From Tribonema minus (Eukaryota > Sar > Xanthophyceae > Tribonematales > Tribonemataceae): a DNA stretch of 64,000 bases. The stretch lies in the NCBI GenBank assembly GCA_017506865.1, contig JAFCMP010000001.1:558001-622000 (forward strand), written 5' to 3'. Positions within the stretch are counted from its first letter, which is position 1. Each line of letters begins with the position of its first letter. A model generated the notes under the pieces. The model worked only from the letters and a program-made list of their open reading frames with translations. It searched no databases and had not been told where the DNA came from. Positions 55,900 through 64,000 of the stretch are shown piece after piece. Made by a program: the position numbers and the translations under genes.

Positions 55900-56842
55900 A
55901 TGTCGCAAGCCGCTCCAAGCAGCGCTGCGAGTGGAAGTGCTGGTGCCGCGCAAGGCCAGGGCGCTTCTGGTGAGCAAGATTGCGACAAACGCAGCGCGGA
56001 CGCAAAACAAAACCGCTTTGAGGGGCAACACACACACTGTTGCGTTGTAGAGCCCATTGGCGTGTGCAGCTTTCATGAGTCGATGGAACAATTGCGGTGT
56101 CAAACGCATACGCCAAATGCCGCAGGCCTTGCTTGCCTAAGTTGCCTGAGAAATCCGTAGATTCACCTCTAACTGTCTCTTTCACACATTTGCAGCCGGC
56201 GCAACGGCGGGAGCAGAGGGGGAGGCGGTGGCGCTGCAGATCCATGTGCAGCAGCAATTCCAGGAGGAGCAAGCCAGGGTCGACAAGTTCTGGTCGCAGG
56301 CGCAGGCCGACATCAGCGGCATAGATCCGCACGCCTCGGACATCAAGTTCGGGGACCTGCCTCTGGCGCGGATCAAGAAGATCATGCGACTGGAGGACGA
56401 GATCAGGGTGAGCAGAGTGTTCACCGCGTATTACCTGTATGCCTTCTAGCAGTCGGTGGCGGCACACAGAGAGGGCAGCTGTCGACGCTTCTTGAATCAG
56501 TCGAAGGCCAAGTTCAATCTGCTGCAGATGGGCTCTCTCAGCATGCAACCCTCTGCGCGCGCAGCGTTGGCATTCGAATTCAGTACAGTATTGAGGCACT
56601 TCATTTCTCAGGTACACAACGCATGAATCCCTGTCACGCCTCAGCCGTGCCGCAGGCGGGGCTGCGGACTACTCAGTTTTGCACAAAAGCAAGATGACCG
56701 ATGATGCAACAAGGCGTATTTGTTCCGACGCTGCCAGTGCGCACGGACCAGCGCGTGCACCATTGCAGCAGCTGGGTGGCACAATATCTGCGCAGCCCGC
56801 TTTGCAGCAGCACTCAGCGCTTGCTCACCCTTTCAGCCTGAC

Positions 56843-56881
<39 letters not shown>

Positions 56882-59175
56882 GCAGGACGAGAACTCCGGC
56901 GGGCGTTTCATGATCAGCAACGACGCGCCCGTTGTGCTGTCCATGGCGTGCGAGCTGTTCGTCAGGGAGCTGACGGTGCGGGCGGCGGGCTTTGCGGATG
57001 AGGTGAGGGCCGCTACTATTTCGAAATAGATGTATACACATACATACATACATGCACACCTCATTGCTTCGCAGCAACAGGGGGCTGCTTTGACTATCGG
57101 TGACGTGCCCCAAGGACTGCTGAGGAGGATGCGGCGCAAAGCGGTTTCTGGGGCTGGACTGCACATGACGGTCGTTGTGAACCAGAGCCGAGGGTTGATA
57201 TTAGGGCTATGTCGGGCTAGGGTTTAGGGCGGCTTCCTCTCCACAGGAGGTGCTTAAGCCCACATACAAGGCCTGGCGGTCGCTCACCGTTGACCCTTGG
57301 GGCAGTTGTGCTGGCCGCGGCTTGACCTGTGGAAATTCTCTTCGCTCATGGCCTGGTTCAATCCCGAGGCGTGCTGCATGACATGCGTACTCTCGCGCCC
57401 GCCTCACCTGCGCCCTCACCCTCGCCCCGCCTCGCGCTGCTACTGTGACCACTGCTGTGCGCGCTGTGGCGGCGGCGCAGAACAAACGCCGGACGCTGCA
57501 GCGGCACGACCTCTCGCAGGCGCTCGCGCGCTCCGACATGTACGACTTCCTCATCGACATCGTGCCGCGCGACGACGCGCCGCCCGCCAAGGACCCCGAC
57601 GCGCGCGGCGACGCCGCGCAGGCGGCGCAGCTCGTCATGCTGCAGCAGCAGGTGAGCGCGCGCGCGCTGGCGTGGGTAGGTAGGTACGCAATGCAGGCTG
57701 GAGTGTGCATAGAAGGGAGTCGAAGGGAAGCGAGTGGAGAGAGAGCGCGATGCGCACAGTGGCGGCATGCGGGTGCAGCATCGCGCGGGGTGCTGCGGCG
57801 GCAGTCGAAAGGCGCCCCGATTGACATGTCGATCGACATGTTGGACTATGGAATGGCTGTGCCAGGGTAGGCATCTGAAAAGGAATGGGCCTGGGGGGGG
57901 GAGGTGCTGCATGCATCACTGCTGCTGCATGAGAGCACATGCGTCATGCAGCTGTTGACAGCTGACTGGCTGCTCTGGCCGGCTTTGACAGGCAAGTGAC
58001 TCTCCGCTGCTCCGCCCTGCTCATGCATGGCGGCGCTGCAAAGAGCTGCACTGCAGGTGCTAGCGCTGCCGGAGCATGGACTGGCTGCACCGCGGCATGC
58101 GCAGGGCACGCCTCATCAGAGTACACTAGTGTACAGTACGCTGCACGGGCACACCAGGCCAATGCGACATCTCTGCAACCACGCACACACGCGCGCGTGC
58201 GCACCCACATCGCTGCATCATAAATGAAACATACACATTACACATCCGGGCACCACGTTCGCGCTCGTGCGCCGCGCAGATGGCGCTGCAGATGGCGGCG
58301 CTGCAGGCGCAGCTGCAGGGGGCGGCGGCGGCGGCGGCGGCGCAGGGGGGCGAAGGAGGGCGGCGGCAGCGGCGGCGCCCGCCATGACGCAGGAGCAGCT
58401 GCAGGCGCTGCAGATGCAGCAGCTGCAGCTCATGCTCGCGATGACCGCGCAGAGCCCGGAGGCGGCGGCGCAGCTGCAGCAGGTGCAGGCGGCGTGGCAG
58501 CAGCAGGTGCGCGCGGGCGCTGGTGGCAGTGCCGCCGATCGCTCGAAGTGGCGCTGGCAGTGCTGCGTTGCTTGTTGTCGAGGTCTCATGGCGTGGTCTG
58601 GATCATGGGGGGTGGGGGAAAATGGGCCGCAAAACGGTTAGTGTACATGGGCGTGGAAGTGCAGAGGAAGGCACTGAGAGCAGCTTCCGTCAGCAGCAGC
58701 AGGGTTGTGCTGGTGCTGTGAATACATGCATGAAAAGCCAGTTTACTGGCAAACAGCAGGAACTGTTTACTGATGTCAACTAATTTGCAGATCATGCAAC
58801 GACTTTGCAAGCAGGGTGTGGACTTTTTAAAATATGCCTTTGTTTTCTGGTATGCCAGGCGGGGTAGGTCTTAAGCTTACTGAAGGATACCTCTGAGCTA
58901 AAATTCCAGCATATTGTGGGCATTATTCGCTGATCTGCTGCAAAACAATGCATTCATTGAAGAAACAAGTACAGCTTCAAATTAACCACCACACATGTAG
59001 ATGTGAAAACGTACTTACACAGCTGCTGGAGCATTCACCAGTGAGTGCACTTGACCATAGCCGGACTGCATTGATGCTGAAAGTGCAGCTCTTCTTATCG
59101 ACGCAGGCATTGCAGATGCAGCAGGCGCTTCTTCAACAGCAGCAACAACAGCAGACTGAAGGCGCACAGCAGCAA

Positions 59176-59206
<31 letters not shown>

Positions 59207-59510
59207 GGCAACAGCAGCAGCAACAGCAGCAGCAGCAGCAGCAACGGCAACCACAGTATCGACAACCGCAGCAGCAGCAGCAGCAGGAGCAGTTTCTTGC
59301 GCTCCATGCGCCACCCGCCAATCTTCAACCGCAGCAGCAAGGGCAGCAGCGAGCGCAGCAGCCGCAGTTTTTGAGCGAAGCGCTGCAGCTCAACGACGCG
59401 CAGGTGGCGGCGCAGCAGCAGCAGCTGCAGCGGCAGCTGCAGCAGCAACAGCAGCACCAGCAGGCGCTGCACCAGCAGCACCAGCAGGACCTGCAGCTGC
59501 AGCACGCTCT

Positions 59511-59541
<31 letters not shown>

Positions 59542-60319
59542 GCCATGTACCAGCAGCAGATGCTCCAGCAGCAGCAACAGCAGCAGCAGCAGCAGCTGGC
59601 GCTCCTGCAGCAGCACGCGGAGCTGGAGCCGCTGCTGCCGCCGCCGCCGCCGATGCCGCAGCAGCAGCAGCAGCACGAGCTCCAGCAGCAGCACTTGCTG
59701 CAGCAGCAGCAGGCGCTGCAGCAGCAGCACAATGCGCAGCAGCAGTCCATCGCCCAGCAGGCCAACCTGCTCATGGGCCTTATGCATGCGAACGGCAGCG
59801 CGGGCGGCCAGCAGCAGGTGAGCGCTGACGCACCGCGCAGATACCTACCCATCTGCCACAGTACTGCCTTGGCACATGTCCGGGGTATCACATCTCCTGC
59901 GACGCTCCTCCATACTGTTTTGATGATCTTTGGGTAGCACAACAGCGCGCGTGCCTTGCACCTCTTGCCACAGTCACGCCGACACAGCGTGCGCGTAGTG
60001 GTTGTGACACAGCGGAGCGCTCCACCGCTGCTGCGCGCACCCACCCCCTGCTCGCGCTGCTCTTCGAGGCCCTGTGTGCCTGACGCCACCAATGCACACA
60101 CAACCCTGTATACCTCGGGGCACCAAAGCACACCGTCCGCTGCTGCTTGTTTCTTCACCTTGGCTGTAGCTCCGCGCGCTGCTCGCTTAGGCCCTGTCTT
60201 GCGTACCTCACGGCACCAACGCACAACGCCTGCTGCTGTTTTCCCCTTCGCCTTTCCTGCAGGAAGCGGGCGCGTCGTTGGACGCCGGGATCGTCCCTGA
60301 TGTCAGCAGCGCCATCTGA
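55900..60319 (+). CDS. NFYC: NF-YC-type histone-fold CCAAT-binding subunit with polyglutamine tail, 7 exons
   Basis: Exons: 55900-55969, 56196-56407, 56886-57002, 57481-57651, 58280-58506, 59107-59817 and 60263-60319. NF-YC pairs with NF-YB through a histone fold, and NF-YA then joins to bind CCAAT boxes. Family marks: [43 protein letters not shown]; and [20 protein letters not shown] followed by [12 protein letters not shown]. The usual Met-X-Ser stretch after the first helix is ISNDAPV here. Exons 5-6 give a long Q-rich C-terminus (237 residues in exon 6, mostly Gln coded by CAG with some CAA), typical of activation domains. Problem: with the exon 4 donor at 57652, exon 5 enters a frame ([13 protein letters not shown]) that stops at about 58385. 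Using the donor after 57677 (GTAGGT) fixes the phase and reads DGAADGG...MTQEQLQ. A single indel in the G-run is the other explanation. The core is certain and the tail joining is not. Confidence 0.88.
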
Positions 60320-60430
60320 TGGCCCGCCGACAGGGGCGGACCCTGGCGCGCGCTGCCTCGGACGTCAGCAGTGCAACCATCTGATGGCGCGTCGGCAGGC
60401 ACGAACCCTGGCGCACTCTGCCGGCGCACG
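60296..60430 (+). repeat. Tandem copy of the NF-YC 3' end
   Basis: A unit of about 66 bp covering the last codons, the TGA and 3' flank (GTCAGCAGCGCCATCTGATG, then GC..CG..CAGG...ACCCTGGCGC) is repeated once more immediately downstream (about 60362-60427). Confidence 0.85.
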
Positions 60431-61770
60431 CCGTATGCCAAAGGCGCGCTAGCCTTGCGCTGACGCCGGCGCATGCCGTATGCGAAGAGCCGTAGTAGAA
60501 GCGCGCATTGCGCTGGCCCAGACAGACGATGCCGTCAATGAATGTCGAGTCTGCAAGCGACCCTAGTCCACCGCCGGTGGCCGAAGGTGTATGTTGCCGC
60601 GTTGATGCGCCTGCCCCTTGCGGCAGCGGCTCTGCATCAGAAGCGTGCGCTGACTTTTGTAGAAGGTGTGTATGGCAACACATCATCGACGCACACACAT
60701 GGTACCAAAGTCATGGCGCAGCAGCCAGCTTCATGTGAAGCGGGTACAGTGTTGAGCAAGTAACCGCAGCAATATGGCTGCAACCATGCACAGCCTGGCA
60801 TCAAGGCACACAGAGAGCGCAGCTCACGCGCGGCAGATAGCAGAGGTTTCGTGCAGGCGCTGCGCACTCCGCCCACAGCAGTGCTCCACATGGCCAGAGC
60901 GGCACAGTCAATGCAGCAGCGCTCAGAGCAACCAACCCGGATGTCATTACACAACGCCACTGACAGTTGACCAAAGTGAGGCGGGCTGCACAGTTGCGGT
61001 GGAGATATGCATGTCTGCACAGGAAGATGCTTTGATGTTGTCATTCATCATGGTGTTCTAGTCCGGCAGCGGCGATGCCGCACCGGCGGCAAATGATGGG
61101 ACGCAATGCGGCCTCCGCTATCTCGAGACATACAAAGTCAGCAGTGGCAGCTGGCTCAAATGACGAATTGGAACCGTGCCGGAAGCACGTGCTTTGCAGT
61201 TGCGCGTTTGCATCTTGCTTTCTGTACCTGCAACGCATGATCATGCGCATCTTGACGTCTCTATCAATTGGGCGATGTGTGGCGCGCTCGTACACACGGT
61301 GCACATAGAATGCGCCTTGACTCGCCAGTGCGCTGGCGTCTCTCCTGCTACATAGGCACTCATGAGCTTGTACCTACCAGCGGCCTGCTGTGCAGCTGTC
61401 CATTGATGCTGTTGACATGCACTGCTGGTGCTGTGGAATCTGTGCATGCTTCCCTTGAAAGCTGTGGCTCACACTGTGTGCAGCGATGCATCACTGTGTT
61501 GTCTACCAAACCCCTTCGCTGGTGCCTGTGTGATGTGGACAACGCCCTCTGCACTGCGATTGCCAGCGTCGTTGCTGCCAGTGCGCGCTCGGGCAGGTAC
61601 ACGCGCCTGTACGGCACGCACCATGAGCTGTCTTGCATCGTTCTTTTTTAAAATCATGCCGGCGCCTGTCACAGCGCTGCTGCCGCTGAATCATCGCATT
61701 TTCAGCGCGAAGCTGCTGCAGAACACTGCTTTGACTTCGTGCGCGACCCGAGCCGCGCACCGCTGCAACC
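60320..61770. other. Intergenic region, no recognisable gene
   Basis: About 1.45 kb between the 3' ends of NF-YC and the kelch gene (convergent). Apart from the short repeat at its left edge, nothing recognisable is seen. Confidence 0.5.
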
Positions 61771-62372
61771 TCATGCAGCAGCAATCACCTCCACCAGGTG
61801 CGCGCACAGGGGCGCTTCCGGGCCCTGCCTCACCAGCCTGCGCACGCGAAGCGATGCGTCCCCCAGAACCCCCCCTGCGCCCCCCGCCGCCACGTACCCG
61901 CCGAACTCGTACAGCAGGTCCCCCGCCTGCGCAGCGGCGGCGGCGTACCGCTGCAGACTTGAGGCCGGTGCCAGCACCTCCAGCGCCGCGCTGGCACACG
62001 CAGGCGCTGCCGCCGTCGCGTCGCGCTGCAGCCACGTGGTGTCGCCGCCGTCGCCGATAGCGAGCGACTCCACATACGGCGCCGCCGCCACCGCCGCCGC
62101 AGCTGCAGCCTCCGCGTCCGCGGTGACGCCTCCGAGCGCCATGACGTGACTGTCGTCAGCGCTGGCAGCGAGAGTGTGGTAGGCGCGCGGCGAGGGCGCC
62201 CCGGTAGACAGATCAGCGGGCAGCGGCGCCAACTGCCGCCACGCGCCGCAGCTCTGGGGCCTCAGGTCGAGCAGCCACGCGTCGCGCAGCGCGCGCGGCG
62301 ACGCCGCAGCGGCGCCGCCGGTGACCACGAGCGCGCCCAGCGAGGGCAGCAGCGCGGCGGCGGCGAACGCGC

Positions 62373-62403
<31 letters not shown>

Positions 62404-63363
62404 GGCGCCGCGCGGCGACACGCTCCGCCACTGCAGCGTCGCGAGGTCGAGCGCGTGCACGTCATTGAGCAGGCGCGGCCGCGCAAGGCTCGGTGACAGC
62501 GCCGCGGCGGTGCCGGCGAAGACCCAGAGAGTGTTGGCGTGCAGCGCCGCTACATGTCCACCGCGCGGCGCCGGCGGCAGCCCCGTCGTCGCCACGGGCC
62601 CCGACCAACACATCTGCGACGCGTCCCATGCGTGGAGATCGTTGAGGTATGTGCCGTCAGTCGCTGCGCCGCCGAAGATCCATATGCGGTTGGCGGCGAG
62701 GTCGGGGGTGGCGCTGTGCTGGGAGCGCGGCGCGGGGGCCTCTGGGATGCCCCTCGCCGCCGCCATGGAGGTCTACGGTGTTTGGATCGCAAACGGTGCC
62801 GGGGTGAAGCGGGGGTGGGTCGGTGATGTCAGGTGTGGAGAGCAACAGTTCAAGAAGCTGTTGCGCATCGATCATCTGCACCAGAGTACAAATCGCTAGA
62901 TTGTTGATGCCCTTGGGCGGCATGCAGAGTGTTTCTGAACAATCCGCACTCGATTACCACGGTTGCAGGATGAATCTATGTTTCTGCTCAAGCTGCATGC
63001 TATTTGGTGATGTTCAAATGACTGCCTCACCTGAACAACCATGCCAGTCTCGTCCACAAGCTGCCCCGCCAAGCAGCACCATGGCCTCACGATCGGGCCA
63101 GACCACACCCTTGCGCTGGCGTCCCAGATGTGTACGTCATTCGTTGTGTTGGCACCTGCCGTCTTGCCGCCGAATACGTAGAGCCTGCCATTGAGCCATG
63201 TAACGGAATGATGGGCACGAGATGCAGGAGGTGCAGCCGCAGTTTGAAAGATGTCCCAGATGTCCTCCTTGAAGGCGCCTGGGGGTGCCGCTCTGCACCA
63301 GGGTATTGGGCGTCCCCCGAGCACCAGAGCAGCTACCCCTGCAACAGCTCTAGGCAGGCGCAT
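61771..63363 (-). CDS. Kelch-repeat beta-propeller protein, 2 exons, about 424 aa
   Basis: Exon 1 is 63363-63091 (91 codons) and exon 2 is 62772-61771, joined in phase 0; an alternative acceptor is at 62740. The N-terminus (MRLPRAVAGVAALVLGG) could be a signal peptide; an earlier in-frame ATG is at 63414. Kelch units are clear: SRAHHSVTWLNGRLYVFGG, NDVHIWDASARVWSGP, RSQHSATPDLAANRIWIFGG, LNDLHAWDASQMCWSGP, GGHVAALHANTLWVF, LLNDVHALDLATLQWRSV, LPSLGALVVTGG, LRDAWLLDL...GAWRQL and SPRAYHTLAASADDSHVMAL. That makes about five to six blades. Low-complexity P10 and A-runs lie in loops. Kelch propellers mediate protein binding, or in galactose-oxidase relatives catalysis; no catalytic residues are evident. 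The end LVEVIAAA stops at 61771; further splicing is possible. Confidence 0.8.
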
Positions 63364-63488
63364 TATGCTGATATAGCGCAAAGAAGCGTGACCCCACAAG
63401 GACAGGCGTTGCATATGACTTCAACCACTCTCTTGAAGTTCTGGGACCTTCGAAGTGGAGTGTGTGTGAGTGCTGCTGCGCAGGCGTT
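63364..63488. promoter_or_regulatory. Short divergent promoter region
   Basis: About 125 bp (75 bp if the kelch start is at 63414) between the kelch gene (minus) and the MTFP1-like gene (plus). It includes a TGAAGTTC-type motif. Two-way promoter by position. Confidence 0.4.
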
Positions 63489-64000
63489 ATGAACCCAAAC
63501 GTTGCAGAAGAGGCAAAACAACGAGGCGAGAGGGACATATGGCGGGATTCACTGTTGCGATATGCTGGGTATTCCAACGAGGTGGGAGAGAGCTTCCGCT
63601 ATGTGGCGCCAAGGCTGGTGATCCCCAGGTATATTATGAGCGGTACAGCAATAGCTTTTTGTGCGCACACCGACAGCATATCAGAGGCTCATGGCCTGCC
63701 GCACAAATGCGATTTCCTCTATTGTGCTCTGTTGGTGTTGCACCTGCATCGCTGACCTCTTTTGTGTGATGTTGCTGCTCTGCAAATGTACGTGGCTGCA
63801 CTCTTGACTGACATAGCTACGCTGCTGCAGTGGCCTACGGTGAGCGTCATCAAGCACTGTCAGAGCACTTCGACACGTGCGTGGTCGCCATCTTGAAGTT
63901 TGGCATCGCGTCGGCCATGGTTGCCCCCCCCTGCGCAAGCTGTCATTTGCTTGGCCACTCACTGCTACGCCATAAATGGTCGTCTCATCTGTTGCGGCGA
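63489..64000 (+). CDS. MTFP1: Mitochondrial fission process protein 1-like (MTFP1/MTP18), 5' part, runs off right edge
   Basis: Exon 1, 63489-63642, encodes MNPNVAEEAKQRGERDIWRD, then SLLRYAGYSNEVGESFRYVAP and RLVIPRY. This matches the family's N-terminus (RDxxRDxxxRYxGYANEVGEAFRxLVP). MTFP1 is an inner-mitochondrial-membrane protein linked to fission. A second exon probably starts at 63831 (after CTGCTGCAG), giving VAYGERHQAL in phase with the donor at 63643. The following frame (EHFDTCVVAILKFGIASAMV) resembles the family's DTFVWQALASVAIP segment and stays open to near the window end. An alternative donor is at 63637 region (CCCCAG, GTATAT). The C-terminal membrane segments lie outside the window. 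Confidence 0.75.

Noticed and set aside
58948-59106. N-terminal extension of the polyglutamine frame
   Set aside because: Sits upstream of a good acceptor (CGACGCAG) and lacks the Q-rich character; treated as intron.
59095-59787. Leu-rich minus-strand frame opposite the polyglutamine exon
   Set aside because: It is the reverse-complement shadow of the CAG repeats.
1-64000. CRISPR arrays, integrated viral or retroviral elements
   Set aside because: No spacer-repeat array, reverse transcriptase, integrase or capsid-like sequence was recognised.

Overview
The window reads as nuclear DNA of a GC-rich, intron-rich, probably photosynthetic single-celled eukaryote. The main reasons are spliced genes with GT..AG introns of 0.1-2.2 kb, a plastid-type sulfite reductase with a possible transit peptide, GC-rich coding exons inside less GC-rich introns, many CAG/GCN runs, and interstitial TTAGGG blocks. 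I cannot name the species or phylum. A green alga with TTAGGG-type telomeres, a glaucophyte or a haptophyte would all fit. All exon models were assembled by eye from reading-frame continuity, splice phase and remembered family alignments. Where I give exon coordinates, the phases add up across the gene unless I say otherwise.

Layout, left to right: an Ala-rich GLDWV-repeat protein with an MGC acylation-type N-terminus (minus, runs off the left edge); a 263-aa ankyrin-repeat protein (3725-8165, plus); a head-to-head pair of near-identical secreted cysteine-rich proteins (10789-12911 minus; 13229-15470 plus); adenine phosphoribosyltransferase (17566-19441, minus); an AT-hook protein of unknown role (19969-21948, minus); a two-finger C2H2 protein (22378-23100, plus); a duplicated APRT promoter and 5' end (about 25395-25616); a TMCO4/DUF726 alpha/beta-hydrolase (25792-35311, plus, 8 exons); an MTQ2/N6AMT1 eRF1-glutamine methyltransferase (36506-38340, plus); sulfite reductase (40346-46950, plus, 7 exons); a REEP/HVA22-like protein fused to a C2 domain (49128-53853, minus); an NF-YC subunit with a large polyglutamine tail (55900-60319, plus); a kelch protein (61771-63363, minus); and the 5' part of an MTFP1-like mitochondrial fission gene (63489 to the right edge, plus). 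The genes belong to unrelated pathways (sulfur assimilation, purine salvage, translation termination, ER shaping, mitochondria, transcription). Several sit head-to-head and probably share short two-way promoters.

The most unusual signal is structural. In eight of the genes, introns carry diverged partial copies of an exon edge together with its splice site. Copies of an exon's 5' edge, with its acceptor AG, lie upstream of the real exon. Copies of an exon's 3' edge, with its donor, lie downstream. Where copies form series, the spacing is mostly about 160-205 bp. A separate array in a TMCO4 intron has a 175-bp period. This looks like a recurring process that seeds decoy splice sites and partial exons. 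Other items of interest are the new Cys-repeat family with signs of gene conversion, the REEP-C2 fusion, the copied APRT promoter, a short DNA element with terminal inverted repeats, and a long imperfect palindrome.
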